The notes: generated by a model not told the origin, from the sequence alone. Counted from the first letter of the stretch, positions 1-9,167 are shown. The stretch: DNA of 59,920 bases from an uncultured bacterium (GCA_903928495.1 CAIYQZ010000075.1:1-59920), one strand, 5' to 3'. Numbers and translations are program-made.

Positions 1-833
1 CGGCTGATGCCCTGCTCCAGGCCGTTTTTGACACGGTAAAAGCCTTCCTGCGTGCGCTCACCGGTGAGGAAGGGTTTGTCGTTCGCGTCGTAATCGGAGG
101 TGATGAGGTTGGCGGCTTCAGCGTCGGTACGGGCCAACACGATGGTGGACACACCCATCACGTCAGCAGCGAAACGGGCAGAAATCAGCTTCTCGATGGC
201 TTCTTGCGTGGGCACCAGCACCTTGCCGCCCATGTGGCCGCACTTCTTCACGGCAGCCAGTTGGTCTTCGAAGTGAACGCCGGCAGCGCCGGAAGCGATC
301 ATGTTCTTCATCAGTTCGAAGGCATTCAGGACGCCACCGAAACCGGCTTCTGCATCGGCCACGATGGGCAGGAAGTAGTCCACAAAACCTTCGTCACCGG
401 GGTTGATGCCACGGCTCCACTGGATCTCGTCTGCGCGCTTGAACGTGTTGTTGATGCGGCGAACCATGGTGGGCACCGAGTCGTAGGCGTACAGCGACTG
501 GTCGGGGTACATGGTTTCGCTGGTGTTGCCGTCAGCGGCCACTTGCCAGCCAGACAGGTACACAGCTTCGAGGCCAGCCTTGGCCTGTTGCATGGCTTGA
601 CCGGCGGTGATGGCGCCGAACGCGTTGACGTAGCCCTTCTTGGCACCGCCGTTGACCTTGGCCCACAGCTTTTCAGCACCGTTCTTGGCCAAGGTGTACT
701 CGGGCTGCAGGCTGCCGCGCAGGCGAACCACGTCAGCGGCGGTATAACCGCGCTTCACCAGTTTCCAACGTGGGTTTTCGGCCCAGTCTTTTTCCAAGGC
801 GGCAATTTGCTGTTCGCGGGTTTGTTGTGTCAT
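1..833 (-). CDS. aceA: Isocitrate lyase, N-terminal part (runs off the left edge)
   Basis: The frame opens with ATG at 833 and stays open to the window edge, giving about 277 residues of a protein that is normally 430-530 aa. The reading (MTQQTREQQI..., GYVNAFGAITAGQAMQQAKA, YLSGWQVAAD, FGGVLNAFELMKNMI, GVHFEDQL) is characteristic of isocitrate lyase, which cleaves isocitrate to glyoxylate and succinate in the cytoplasmic glyoxylate shunt; FEDQL belongs to the Mg-binding region. The KKCGHMGGKVLVP stretch with the catalytic Cys is present. A good AGGAG ribosome site lies 7-8 bases before the ATG. The catalytic C-terminal part is outside the window. Two similar palindromes stand just upstream (897-940) and probably control it. 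Confidence 0.95.
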   Translation of the reverse strand, partial: MTQQTREQQIAALEKDWAENPRWKLVKRGYTAADVVRLRGSLQPEYTLAKNGAEKLWAKVNGGAKKGYVNAFGAITAGQAMQQAKAGLEAVYLSGWQVAADGNTSETMYPDQSLYAYDSVPTMVRRINNTFKRADEIQWSRGINPGDEGFVDYFLPIVADAEAGFGGVLNAFELMKNMIASGAAGVHFEDQLAAVKKCGHMGGKVLVPTQEAIEKLISARFAADVMGVSTIVLARTDAEAANLITSDYDANDKPFLTGERTQEGFYRVKNGLEQGIS

Positions 834-896
834 GAGAGCACTCCTGAAGGGTTGAACAAAGGACTGTTGCTGCTTGCAACCATGGGTCTAGTGTAA

Positions 897-940
897 GTCT
901 TATAGAAGACCAAAGACAAATCTTATGTCTTATATAAGAA
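897..940. promoter_or_regulatory. Paired operator-like palindromes upstream of aceA
   Basis: Two related 14-bp dyads, GTCTTATAGAAGAC at 897-910 and GTCTTATATAAGAA at 927-940, are spaced exactly 30 bp centre to centre, about three helical turns, in an AT-rich gap 64-107 bp before the aceA start. The second contains the perfect 12-bp palindrome TCTTATATAAGA. This geometry fits a dimeric repressor or activator binding one DNA face. The regulator is not identified in the window; an XRE-type short-chain fatty acid regulator (ScfR-like) is one possibility, by inference only. The rest of the 834-1061 gap shows no gene. Confidence 0.5.
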
Positions 941-1085
941 TAAAAATTTATCCTTTAAAAACATACGTTTTTCCAAACGATCCCACATTACGGGATAAAT
1001 GACAGTCCAAAGTGAACCCATCAACCGAAAAGTCAGCCCACACCTTCCACAATGAAGATTCTTGTTTTTGCATTATGAAAAACAC

Positions 1086-2018
1086 ATGGAAATGAACACT
1101 CCGCAACACCGCTGGATAGCCTTCATGGCCCTGGCTGGCAGCATGGCCCTGGTGGGAAGCTACGTTGCCCTGTCAAAGCCGCTGCTGGCTGCGTTTCCTG
1201 TGTTTGTGCTGGCCTGGCTGCGGTTTTTCATCGGAGCCGTGGCAATGTCTGGCTGGATCAGGAAGCCAGACGACGAACCGCCCATGTCCAGAAAAACCAA
1301 GCAACTGATCTTCCTTGAGTCATTCCTGGGCAACTTCCTGTTTTCGATCTGCATGTTGTATGGCATGCGTCTGACAACTGCCGTGGCAGCCGGGATCATC
1401 ATGTCCGCCATCCCAGCAGTTGTGGCTGTGATGAGTTGGGCTTTTCTGCGCGAAAAAGTAGCTTGGCGCAGCTGGGCTGGCATCGCATGTGCAGCGGCAG
1501 GCATTGCCCTTTACTCCGCATCAAAACCAGAGCAACCAGCTCAATACGGACAAGCGTCAGGGGCTGATATTGATACTTTTTCTTTATGGATGGGAAATTT
1601 GCTGATATTCGCCGCCGTCATATGTGAAGCGGCTTATGCCGTGATCGGAAAACGACTGACGGAGGGACTCGGCCCCAAGCGCATCTCATCCCTGATCAAC
1701 CTCTGGGGCTTTGCACTGGTCACACCGCTGGGTTTCTGGTTTTCTTTGCAGTTCGATTTCAGCGCTGTGCCCCTGAACCTCTGGGGGTTGCTGGTGTTTT
1801 ACGGTTTGGCAGCCAGTGTCTGGACCGTGTGGCTGTGGATGACCGGGCTGAAAACCGTGCCGGCGAGCCAGGCGGGGCTGTTCACTGTGATGCTGCCGGT
1901 GAGTGCCGCCTTGACCGGCGTGATTTTTCTGGGTGAAACCATCAGCGGCATGCAACTGGTGGCGTTTGGCATTGCACTGGCAGGTGTCGTGCTGGCGACG
2001 CTACCAGAGAAGCGATAG
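1086..2018 (+). CDS. EamA/DMT-family drug-metabolite permease
   Basis: About 310 aa with ten hydrophobic segments in two EamA halves (first half ending near IALYSASKPE, second starting near FSLWMGNLLIFAAVICEA). The second half shows the usual signature TGLKTVPASQAGLFTVMLPV followed by GVIFLGE. Such inner-membrane carriers export metabolites or amino acids; the substrate cannot be read. An open frame extends back to a TTG at 1062, but ATG at 1086 or 1092 is more plausible; neither has a strong ribosome site. It ends 20 bp from the convergent membrane gene at 2039. Confidence 0.85.
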   Translation: MEMNTPQHRWIAFMALAGSMALVGSYVALSKPLLAAFPVFVLAWLRFFIGAVAMSGWIRKPDDEPPMSRKTKQLIFLESFLGNFLFSICMLYGMRLTTAVAAGIIMSAIPAVVAVMSWAFLREKVAWRSWAGIACAAAGIALYSASKPEQPAQYGQASGADIDTFSLWMGNLLIFAAVICEAAYAVIGKRLTEGLGPKRISSLINLWGFALVTPLGFWFSLQFDFSAVPLNLWGLLVFYGLAASVWTVWLWMTGLKTVPASQAGLFTVMLPVSAALTGVIFLGETISGMQLVAFGIALAGVVLATLPEKR

Positions 2019-2038
2019 GGCATTCAGGCGGTCAGCGC

Positions 2039-2710
2039 TCACATGCACCACAGGCCGGTGGGCTGCGTCACGCCCATCCACAAAGCCCAGCCAGATGTGG
2101 CTGCCAACGCCAATCCCGCGAGCCTGATGGCCAATCCGCCTGACTGCCCTCCCCTGACACGCAAGAGCAGCCATGGGCCAGCCGTCAAGGCAACAGATGT
2201 GCCCGCAGCAAAGGCAACCATGATGATGAACCCGTCAAAAGCACTGGCTGACAGGGACGCCACCAACAACGCCGAATACAGCAAACCGCAAGGCATCAAA
2301 GCCCAACCCACGCCCAGAACCACGGGAGCCTTTTTGCCCATGTTTGCGATGACAGGCTTGGCCTTGCGCCAAACGCGTTGAGAGCAGTCGTCCACCCAGG
2401 CAGGCTGGCGAGCCATCCAGAGCAGCGCAATTCCGAGCACAAACGCAGCAACGTGCAGCATGGTCCAGAACGGACGCAGGACTCCGGTGTTGGCCCCGAA
2501 CCAGGCCAGGCCTTGAACAGACCCTGCGGCAAACGCACCCATCAGGCCATAACCGACCATTCGGCTCAGTTGGAATGTCCACAACGCTTTGGTGCCCTGA
2601 GTACCCGCCGCGCGCGAGATGCCGGCACAGGCTGCGCCGCACATGGCGACACAGTGAGGCCCCCCCACCAAGCCCATCACCAAGGCTGAAATGACCATCG
2701 ACGTTTGCAT
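2039..2710 (-). CDS. SafE/DsbD-like membrane protein of the hemN-cco region
   Basis: 223 aa with about six membrane segments. The N-terminal helix carries GGPHCVAMCGAACAG, the HCxxMCG motif of the cytochrome-c-biogenesis transmembrane family (DsbD_2, often annotated 'sulfite exporter TauE/SafE'). Members sit next to hemN, fnr and cco genes in many beta- and gammaproteobacteria and are suspected of copper or thiol handling during cbb3 oxidase assembly; the true substrate is unsettled. It lies just downstream of hemN in the same direction (76 bp gap), so it may be co-transcribed. Start ATG at 2710 has only a weak ribosome site. Confidence 0.8.
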   Translation of the reverse strand: MQTSMVISALVMGLVGGPHCVAMCGAACAGISRAAGTQGTKALWTFQLSRMVGYGLMGAFAAGSVQGLAWFGANTGVLRPFWTMLHVAAFVLGIALLWMARQPAWVDDCSQRVWRKAKPVIANMGKKAPVVLGVGWALMPCGLLYSALLVASLSASAFDGFIIMVAFAAGTSVALTAGPWLLLRVRGGQSGGLAIRLAGLALAATSGWALWMGVTQPTGLWCM

Positions 2711-2786
2711 GTGCAGACTTTACCCAAGGACCGCAGTCTCTGCTGCCATCTGCAAACAGTGCGTTGGCGCGGCTGGCAGAGGCGCG

Positions 2787-4166
2787 TCAGATGATGCGGG
2801 AAAACCGGGCCCGGTCCTTGTCAACCTGCAGATATCGGTCAAAAGTCATGGCAATGGCTCGCACCAGGTACCACCCGGTGGCCGTGACGCGGATACCACT
2901 GTCGCTGAGTGTCACGAGCCCTTGCGTTTGCAAGTCAGCCAACGATTCAAGTTCACGCGCAAAGTAGGACTTGAAGTCAATGAGATGCCCCAGCTCGATG
3001 GACTCAAACTGCACCTCGCCTTGGCACATCAGCGCCATGATCACAGAGCGTCGCAACAGGTCGTCGCGGTTGACAGCCAACCCTCTCACGATGGGCAAAC
3101 GCCCCTGGTCGAGAGCATCGTAATACTCCTCCAAGGTTTTGGCGTTCTGGCTGTAGGTCGCACCAATGCGGCCAATGGCCGACACACCCAATGCAATCAG
3201 GTCGCAGTCCGGCTGGGTGCTGTAGCCCTGGAAATTCCGGTGCAGGCGCCCCTGGCGCTTTGCCACAGCCAATGCGTCGTCAGGCAAGGCAAAGTGGTCC
3301 ATGCCCACGTACACGTAACCACCTTCGCTGAAGGCATCCAGCGAAGCAGACAGCATGGCAAGCTTGTCAGCACCACTGGGCAACTCAGCAGCCACGATCC
3401 GTCTTTGGGGTTTGAAGCGGGCCGGCAAGTGAGCGTAGGCATACAGCGCAATGCGGTCTGGCCGCAAGGTGTTCACCTGAGCGAGCGTCCGAGCAAAGGA
3501 CTCGGGGGTCTGCAACGGCAGGCCATAGATCAGATCCACGTTCAATGACTCGAACCCGATGTCTCGTGCTGCCTGAACCAGCGCAAACACCTGCTCAGCA
3601 GGTTGTACGCGGTGCACGGCCTTCTGAACCGCCGGATCGAAATCCTGCACACCAAAGCTCAGGCGGTTGAAGCCCAGGCGGTGCAATGTTTTCAGCCGCT
3701 CCGGGGACACTGTGCGAGGGTCAACCTCCACGGAGTACTCACCACCGGGCACAAGGGAAAAATTGCGGCGAATCATCGCCATCAGGTCCTCGATTTCCTC
3801 ATCGCTCAGGAAAGTAGGAGTCCCACCGCCCAGGTGCAACTGCGAAACACTGTGGCCACGCCCAAAATGCTCGACTTGGAGTTCGACTTCACGAGACAAG
3901 TACCGCAAATACTCGGCCGCCTTCTCATGGTGCTTGGTGATCACCTTGTTACACGCACAGTAGTAACACACCGATTCACAAAACGGAATGTGCACATACA
4001 AGGACAAGGGAAGCGCCATGGAGCCAGCGCTGCGCTGTTCCAGTGCCTGGATGTAATCGGCTTCGACGAAAGCCTCCACAAACCGGTCCGCCGTGGGGTA
4101 CGACGTGTAACGTGGGCCGGGAATGTCGAAGCGGCGCAGCAAGTCTTCTGAAATTACGTGTGTCAC
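2787..4166 (-). CDS. hemN: Oxygen-independent coproporphyrinogen III dehydrogenase
   Basis: This radical-SAM enzyme decarboxylates coproporphyrinogen III to protoporphyrinogen IX without oxygen, in the cytoplasm. The cluster motif PFCESVCYYCAC gives the C-x3-C-x2-C ligands plus the extra Cys of HemN; LHLGGGTPTFL and NVDLIYGLPLQT follow. I choose GTG at 4166 (459 aa, like the ~457 aa E. coli protein) because GGAGAG lies at ribosome-site distance and the protein then begins THVISEDLLRRFDIPGPRYT. The longer frame to 4232 adds unrelated residues and runs through an FNR box. That box (4219-4232) is centred about 60 bp before the GTG, in the class II activator position. Confidence 0.95.
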   Translation of the reverse strand: MTHVISEDLLRRFDIPGPRYTSYPTADRFVEAFVEADYIQALEQRSAGSMALPLSLYVHIPFCESVCYYCACNKVITKHHEKAAEYLRYLSREVELQVEHFGRGHSVSQLHLGGGTPTFLSDEEIEDLMAMIRRNFSLVPGGEYSVEVDPRTVSPERLKTLHRLGFNRLSFGVQDFDPAVQKAVHRVQPAEQVFALVQAARDIGFESLNVDLIYGLPLQTPESFARTLAQVNTLRPDRIALYAYAHLPARFKPQRRIVAAELPSGADKLAMLSASLDAFSEGGYVYVGMDHFALPDDALAVAKRQGRLHRNFQGYSTQPDCDLIALGVSAIGRIGATYSQNAKTLEEYYDALDQGRLPIVRGLAVNRDDLLRRSVIMALMCQGEVQFESIELGHLIDFKSYFARELESLADLQTQGLVTLSDSGIRVTATGWYLVRAIAMTFDRYLQVDKDRARFSRII

Positions 4167-4218
4167 GTGGCAACTCTCCAATGTCCCGCCAATGTGCCAC
4201 CAAGCTATCTCACGCCGA

Positions 4219-4232
4219 TTGACTTGTATCAA
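4219..4232. promoter_or_regulatory. FNR box upstream of hemN
   Basis: TTGACTTGTATCAA matches the FNR/Anr consensus TTGAT-N4-ATCAA with one change. It lies about 53 bp before the hemN GTG start, with a weak -10-like CACATT at the right distance on the minus strand. Anaerobic activation of hemN by FNR/Anr is well known in proteobacteria. Confidence 0.8.
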
Positions 4233-4317
4233 GTATCTTCCGTTCCCTGAACCACATCCCGTGCAATGAGCTGAATCTCAGGCACGACAAACCAACAGCA
4301 GCAAAGCTGCGTTAAGC

Positions 4318-4331
4318 TTGATGCAAATCAA
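4318..4331. promoter_or_regulatory. Perfect FNR box in the fnr leader
   Basis: TTGATGCAAATCAA matches TTGAT-N4-ATCAA at every fixed base. Its right edge is only 14 bp before the fnr ATG at 4346, so it probably overlaps or follows the start of transcription, a position typical of autorepression rather than activation. Confidence 0.85.
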
Positions 4332-4345
4332 GGCCAACCAAACTT

Positions 4346-5065
4346 ATGGACATCAACAGCATCAAAGTCGCCTGCTCCAGTTGCAATTTGCGCGAACTGT
4401 GCCTGCCCATGGGGCTCAACGCCGTTGAAATTGACAAGCTCGACAGCGTGATTTCAACCCGAAAGCGCATCAAGCGAGGCACCGCATTGTTCAGTGCAGG
4501 TGAAAAATTCACTTCGCTTTACGCTGTTCGCTCGGGCTTCTTCAAAACCTGTGTCACAACCGCTGATGGCAGAGACCAGGTGACAGGTTTTCAGATGACT
4601 GGAGAAATCATCGGGCTTGATGGCATCGTGAGCGATCACCATTCCTGTGACGCGATAGCCTTGGAAGACGCGGAAGTGTGTGTGATGCCGTTTGACCAAG
4701 TGGAACAGTTGTCGCGCGAGTTCACCACGCTTCAACACCACGTGCACAAAATCATGAGCCGGGAAATCGTGCGTGACCACAGCGTCATGTTGCTGTTGGG
4801 CAGCATGCGTGCAGAAGAGCGCCTGGCAGCCTTTCTGCTGAACCTCGTGCAGCGACTGCACGCCAGGGGTTTTTCACAGTCAGAACTGATACTGCGCATG
4901 ACGCGCGAAGAAATCGGGAGCTACCTGGGAATGAAGCTCGAAACGGTGAGTCGTACGTTTTCCAAGTTTGTGGAAGACGGGATCATCGAGGTCAAACAGC
5001 GCTACGTTCACATCAAAAACACTGATGGCCTGCGTCAAATCGTGAACTCACCCAGTTGCCGGTAA
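4346..5065 (+). CDS. fnr: FNR-type oxygen-sensing transcription regulator
   Basis: 239 aa Crp/Fnr-family regulator. Cluster ligands are visible as Cys10, Cys13 and Cys19 (CSSCNLREL) with the fourth at Cys112 in AEVCVMPF, so it should carry an O2-labile [4Fe-4S] cluster and dimerise without oxygen. A cNMP-like beta-roll spans about 40-130, then a dimer helix, then a helix-turn-helix near 188-208 whose ETVSR recognition residues (Glu199, Ser202, Arg203) are those of true FNR, predicting TTGAT-N4-ATCAA sites. It is divergent from hemN and next to the cbb3 operon, and a perfect FNR box precedes it. Confidence 0.95.
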   Translation: MDINSIKVACSSCNLRELCLPMGLNAVEIDKLDSVISTRKRIKRGTALFSAGEKFTSLYAVRSGFFKTCVTTADGRDQVTGFQMTGEIIGLDGIVSDHHSCDAIALEDAEVCVMPFDQVEQLSREFTTLQHHVHKIMSREIVRDHSVMLLLGSMRAEERLAAFLLNLVQRLHARGFSQSELILRMTREEIGSYLGMKLETVSRTFSKFVEDGIIEVKQRYVHIKNTDGLRQIVNSPSCR

Positions 5066-5146
5066 ATCTGGACGGCGGGCCGAAAAGCAGTTTCAGCACG
5101 CCTCAAGGCAGCCCTAACTCAGCAGGCGCCAGCAGCGCCTTCAGTT

Positions 5147-5455
5147 TCAAGATCCTTGGCAACTGCCTGGTTCGCAGTTCTTGGCACAGTCAACCGGCCT
5201 TTGGTCTGCGGGGATAGGGCAACGGTTGACCTCAAATGGGGACATGGACAGCAGTGTCGTCAGCGAACTGGACAACATGGTGAAACCCCACAACACAAAG
5301 AATGTGACGGTGTAGACCGCCTCACGGGACAAATCCAGACCGCCACCGGCCCAGTGCAAATCGGTAGGGTCGACCACTGCAAAAATCAGCATCTCCAGCA
5401 CTGCTGCCACTAAAAAGGCAGGCCATGCGACCCACATCAAACGTTGCCCCAGCAT
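5147..5455 (-). CDS. Small two-helix membrane protein with a Cys-rich tail, end of cco cluster
   Basis: 102 aa from ATG at 5455, preceded by a good GGGAG site; the longer frame to 5494 lacks one. Two hydrophobic helices (about residues 5-28 and 44-68) are followed by a hydrophilic tail with four cysteines in the pattern C-x10-C-x3-C-x4-C. I do not recognise a named family. It is the last gene of the leftward cbb3 cluster, 51 bp after ccoH, so a role in oxidase assembly or copper handling is reasonable but inferred only from position and the thiol-rich tail. Confidence 0.65.
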   Translation of the reverse strand: MLGQRLMWVAWPAFLVAAVLEMLIFAVVDPTDLHWAGGGLDLSREAVYTVTFFVLWGFTMLSSSLTTLLSMSPFEVNRCPIPADQRPVDCAKNCEPGSCQGS

Positions 5456-5506
5456 ATTTGTCTCCCGATTGTTGAGTTCTGACAGGGCAAACATTATGGC
5501 CCGCGA

Positions 5507-5818
5507 TCACTTGGTGCCAACAGGCTCCAAAGGTAAGGGTGACGCCGCGTGGTTTCGACCCACCATGGCGGGCTGCATGTTCACCAAATTGTCCTTGGCG
5601 TATTGGGCTTTTTTGGATTGCTCCATGAATTCTGCCTGGCCGATGTTGCGCGGATCCAGAACAGGGTCCGGGTTGGTGAAAGCAATGAAACCGGTCCACA
5701 CGGCAGCCACCACCACCACCAACGGTCCGCCAATCACGAGCCACACATAAGGCTCGCGCCACCAGACCTTACCAACACCTTGAGAGGCTTGAACGACAAA
5801 AGCTGAAGAGGTGGACAT
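5507..5818 (-). CDS. ccoH: FixH/CcoH-family cbb3 assembly protein
   Basis: 103 aa from ATG at 5818 (GGAAAG ribosome site); the frame to 5920 extends past any plausible start. One membrane helix near residues 23-44 after the WREPYVWLVIGGPLVVVV stretch, then a short periplasmic domain ending in KDNLVNMQPA, as in FixH/CcoH. CcoH is needed for stable cbb3 oxidase assembly in the inner membrane. It follows ccoP by 112 bp. The protein is shorter than most FixH homologues (about 150-170 aa), so the periplasmic domain is reduced. Confidence 0.75.
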   Translation of the reverse strand: MSTSSAFVVQASQGVGKVWWREPYVWLVIGGPLVVVVAAVWTGFIAFTNPDPVLDPRNIGQAEFMEQSKKAQYAKDNLVNMQPAMVGRNHAASPLPLEPVGTK

Positions 5819-5929
5819 TGATAACTTTCCGTTTGGCAGTGCCAGACTATCTGAATAACTGGAAACCCAAAAACGCAAACTGCAAACCATCGCTGGCATC
5901 ACACCAGTCCTGGCTTGCAATCAGACGCA

Positions 5930-6841
5930 TCACTTGGCGGCAGGTTGGTTGGATTTGTTCCAAACGTACGAAGCCAACACATGAATCTGCGCTTCATTCA
6001 GCAGGCGGCTTTGACCAGGCATGGCGTTGTTTTTGCCTTCGTTGATGGCCTTGATGATGGCATCAGCACCCCAGCCGTGCAGCCACGTCTGGTCTGTCAG
6101 GTTGGGGGCGCCCATGGCGATGTTCCCTTTGCCGTCGGCTCCGTGGCATGCAGCACAGGCACCGAATTTGTCCTTGCCCAGCGTTGCTTTCACAGCGTCA
6201 TGTGGGCTGCCCGACAAGCTCAACACGTATTGAGCCAGGTTCGCCACGTCTTCAGCAGAACCCACGGCAGCAGCCATGGGAGGCATCACACCATTGCGAC
6301 CATTGGTGATGGTCTCCTTGATGGCCTCCGGAGAGCCACCCCACAGCCAGTCCGAGTCAGTCAGGTTGGGGAACGTCGTGCTGCCACGGGCGTCCGAACC
6401 ATGGCACTGCGCGCAGTAGTTCATGAACAGGCGCTCACCGATGGCCATGGCCTTCGGGTCAGCCGCCACTGCTGCGGCGTCCATCTTGGTGTAAGCCGCG
6501 TAGATGGGCGCAATGGCCTTTTCCACCTTGTCAACCTCAGCAGCATGTTGCCCTTGTGAGGACCACCCCAATTGCCCCTTGAAAGAGCCGAACATGGGGT
6601 ACAGCGCGCCGTACACGAAACCGAAAATTACGGTGATCACGAAAAGGTACACCCACCACTTGGGCAGTGGGTTGTTCATTTCACGCAAGTCACCGTCCCA
6701 CACGTGACCGGTGGTGTTGTCAGCTGCAGGCGACACCTTGGTGGTGCCCGATACCCACAACAGCACGGCACAGGCGATGATGCTGACCACCACCGCAACG
6801 GCCACATACATTGACCAGAAATTGCTTACAAAGTCGCTCAT
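5930..6841 (-). CDS. ccoP: cbb3 cytochrome c oxidase diheme subunit III
   Basis: 303 aa. Two N-terminal helices (about 8-30 and 62-82, WWVYLFVITVIFGFVYGALY) precede two cytochrome c domains with CAQCH and CAACH heme sites; distal Met ligands are in GVMPPM and NAMPGQ. CcoP passes electrons from soluble cytochromes to CcoO and CcoN. It starts 30 bp after ccoQ. The usual next gene, the polyferredoxin ccoG, is absent: only 112 bp separate ccoP from ccoH. Confidence 0.97.
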   Translation of the reverse strand: MSDFVSNFWSMYVAVAVVVSIIACAVLLWVSGTTKVSPAADNTTGHVWDGDLREMNNPLPKWWVYLFVITVIFGFVYGALYPMFGSFKGQLGWSSQGQHAAEVDKVEKAIAPIYAAYTKMDAAAVAADPKAMAIGERLFMNYCAQCHGSDARGSTTFPNLTDSDWLWGGSPEAIKETITNGRNGVMPPMAAAVGSAEDVANLAQYVLSLSGSPHDAVKATLGKDKFGACAACHGADGKGNIAMGAPNLTDQTWLHGWGADAIIKAINEGKNNAMPGQSRLLNEAQIHVLASYVWNKSNQPAAK

Positions 6842-6870
6842 GATTTTTCTCTCTGTTGACTCTCAGCGGC

Positions 6871-7008
6871 TTACTCGTCTCTGAAAGGCAGCTGAGCCGC
6901 CTCATCAAAGCTGGATTTGTTCCGCTTGGACCAAGCCCAAGCCACGATGCCCACAAAGGTCAGAAGACTGACCACGGTGACCACGCTTCGCATGTCGTTG
7001 ATGTCCAT
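6871..7008 (-). CDS. ccoQ: cbb3 oxidase small subunit CcoQ/FixQ
   Basis: 45 aa reading MDINDMRSVVTVVSLL... with one membrane helix to about residue 25 and a charged C-terminus ending QLPFRDE. Size, WAWSKRN after the helix, and location between ccoO and ccoP identify CcoQ, which stabilises the oxidase core. The gene lies 19 bp after ccoO. Confidence 0.92.
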   Translation of the reverse strand: MDINDMRSVVTVVSLLTFVGIVAWAWSKRNKSSFDEAAQLPFRDE

Positions 7009-7027
7009 GGGAGTACCTTAAAAGTGT

Positions 7028-7654
7028 TTATTTGACAGCCGTACCCAAAACCTGCAGATAGGCAATCACGGCCTCGATCTCGGTTTTGCCTTTGACTTCT
7101 TCGGCAGACTTGGCAATTTCCTCATCTGTATAAGGAGCACCCAAGGTACGCAGCACTTTCATCTTGGCAGGCATGTTTGCGTATTCGGCGGGCGCCGTCA
7201 GCAGCCATGGGTATGCCGGCATGTTGGATTCAGGCACCACGTCACGGGGGTTGTTCAGATGAACACGGTGCCATTCATCGCTGTAGCGACCGCCCACACG
7301 GTGGAGGTCGGGACCGGTGCGCTTGCTGCCCCACTGGAACGGACGGTCATACACAAATTCGCCGGCCAGGGAGTAGTGACCGTAACGCAGCGTTTCGGCC
7401 TGGAAGGGACGAATCATTTGCGAGTGGCAGTTGTAGCAACCTTCACGCACATACACATCGCGGCCAGCCAACTGGAGAGCTGTGTAGGGCTTCAGTCCCT
7501 CCACAGGCTGCGTGGTCGACTTCTGGAAGAACAGCGGAACAATTTCCACCAGTCCGCCCACTGCAATCACCAGGACGATCAGGATGATCATCAGGAAGTT
7601 GTTGGTTTCAATCCGCTCGTGCGTGAAACCTTTGATTTCATGGTTCTGTGCCAT
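7028..7654 (-). CDS. ccoO: cbb3 cytochrome c oxidase monoheme subunit II
   Basis: 208 aa with one N-terminal membrane anchor (about 20-42) and a single heme c site [12 protein letters not shown], followed by the family block [20 protein letters not shown] and [16 protein letters not shown]; the axial Met is in SNMPAYPWL. It relays electrons within the oxidase at the periplasmic face. It lies 11 bp after ccoN in the same operon. Confidence 0.97.
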   Translation of the reverse strand: MAQNHEIKGFTHERIETNNFLMIILIVLVIAVGGLVEIVPLFFQKSTTQPVEGLKPYTALQLAGRDVYVREGCYNCHSQMIRPFQAETLRYGHYSLAGEFVYDRPFQWGSKRTGPDLHRVGGRYSDEWHRVHLNNPRDVVPESNMPAYPWLLTAPAEYANMPAKMKVLRTLGAPYTDEEIAKSAEEVKGKTEIEAVIAYLQVLGTAVK

Positions 7655-7665
7655 TGTTCTTCTCC

Positions 7666-9111
7666 TTAAGCGTGTGCAGGGGTGACAGCAGGAATGCGAA
7701 CTTCAACGATCGAGCCTTTGAAGGCTGTCATCAGAACGTTCCAGAGCATCAGCACCATACCGCCCAGGTACAGAACGCCGCCCAACAAACGGATCACGTA
7801 GAAGGGGAAGGTGGCTTTGACCGACTCGACAAAGGTGTAGGTCAGGCTGCCATCGGGGTTGACCGAGCGCCACATCAGGCCTTGCATCACACCGGCAATC
7901 CACATCGCAGCGATGTACAGCACGATACCGATGGTGGCCACCCAGAAATGGATTTCAATGGCCTTCATGCTGTGCATCTGCTTCTGGCCGAACAGTTTGG
8001 GGATCAGGTAATAGATGGAACCCATGGTGATCAGGCCCACCCAACCCAAAGCGCCGGAGTGCACGTGGCCCACGGTCCAGTCGGTGTAGTGCGACAAGGC
8101 GTTCACGGTCTTGATGGACATCATGGGGCCTTCGAACGTGGACATGCCGTAGAACGACAGAGACACGATCAGGAAGCGCAGGATGGGGTCGTCACGCAGT
8201 TTGTGCCATGCGCCAGACAAGGTCATGATGCCGTTGATCATGCCGCCCCAGCTGGGAGCCAGCAGGATCAGGGAGAAGACCATACCCACGGACTGGGTCC
8301 AGTCAGGCAGAGCCGTGTAGTGCAGGTGGTGAGGACCCGCCCACATGTAAGTGAAGATCAGCGCCCAGAAGTGGACGATGGACAGGCGATAAGAGTAAAC
8401 CGGACGGCCTGCCTGCTTGGGGATGAAGTAGTACATCATGCCCAGAAAGCCAGCGGTCAGGAAGAAGCCCACCGCATTGTGGCCGTACCACCATTGCACC
8501 ATGGCATCTTGTACACCAGCGTATGCAGAGTACCCGTGGGTCAGGCTGGTCGGCAGAGCGGCAGAGTTGACGATGTGCAGCAGGGCAACCGCCAAGATGA
8601 ACGCACCGTAAAACCAGTTGCCCACATAAATGTGGCGAACCTTGCGAATGCCCACGGTGCCAAAAAACACGATGGCGTAGGCAACCCACACCACCGCGAT
8701 GAGCACATCGACGGGCCAGATCAGTTCGGCATATTCTTTGCCCGATGTGAGACCCAGTGGCAAGGTGACCACAGCCAGCACGATGACCAGGTTCCAGCCC
8801 CAGAAAGTGAAGGCAGCCAGCTTGTCCGAGATCAGTCGGGTCTGGCAGGTGCGTTGAACGACGTAATAGCTGGTTGCAAACAATGCAGAGCCACCGAAGG
8901 CAAAAATCACCGCATTTGTGTGCAGTGGTCGCAACCGTCCGTAGGACAGGTACTCAATCCCCAGGTTCAATTCCGGCCAGGTCAACTGGGCCGCAATGAT
9001 CACGCCCACCAGCATCCCCACCACGCCGTACACAACGGTCATGATGGCGAACTGGCGAACGACTGTGTCGTTATAGGCAGTCGCCTGACTGGCCTTCATC
9101 GTTAGTGACAT
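7666..9111 (-). CDS. ccoN: cbb3 cytochrome c oxidase catalytic subunit I
   Basis: 481 aa from ATG at 9111, chosen for its GAGGAG ribosome site; the frame reaches back to 9162 without support. Twelve helices with heme/copper His ligands are visible, for example [41 protein letters not shown] and [16 protein letters not shown]. It reduces O2 with high affinity while pumping protons. A palindromic FNR-type box is centred about 64 bp upstream, overlapping the end of ccoS, so ccoNOQP can be induced independently of ccoIS. Confidence 0.97.
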   Translation of the reverse strand: MSLTMKASQATAYNDTVVRQFAIMTVVYGVVGMLVGVIIAAQLTWPELNLGIEYLSYGRLRPLHTNAVIFAFGGSALFATSYYVVQRTCQTRLISDKLAAFTFWGWNLVIVLAVVTLPLGLTSGKEYAELIWPVDVLIAVVWVAYAIVFFGTVGIRKVRHIYVGNWFYGAFILAVALLHIVNSAALPTSLTHGYSAYAGVQDAMVQWWYGHNAVGFFLTAGFLGMMYYFIPKQAGRPVYSYRLSIVHFWALIFTYMWAGPHHLHYTALPDWTQSVGMVFSLILLAPSWGGMINGIMTLSGAWHKLRDDPILRFLIVSLSFYGMSTFEGPMMSIKTVNALSHYTDWTVGHVHSGALGWVGLITMGSIYYLIPKLFGQKQMHSMKAIEIHFWVATIGIVLYIAAMWIAGVMQGLMWRSVNPDGSLTYTFVESVKATFPFYVIRLLGGVLYLGGMVLMLWNVLMTAFKGSIVEVRIPAVTPAHA

Positions 9112-9167
9112 ACAGAACTCCTCAAAATGTCGTCGACGGAGTGTCGCGGTGCGGCACTCCATTTGCC

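Noticed and set aside
7648-9105. 485-codon plus-strand frame opposite ccoN
   Set aside because: Low-complexity His/Gln/Asp-rich reading typical of the strand opposite a GC-rich gene; ccoN is certain.
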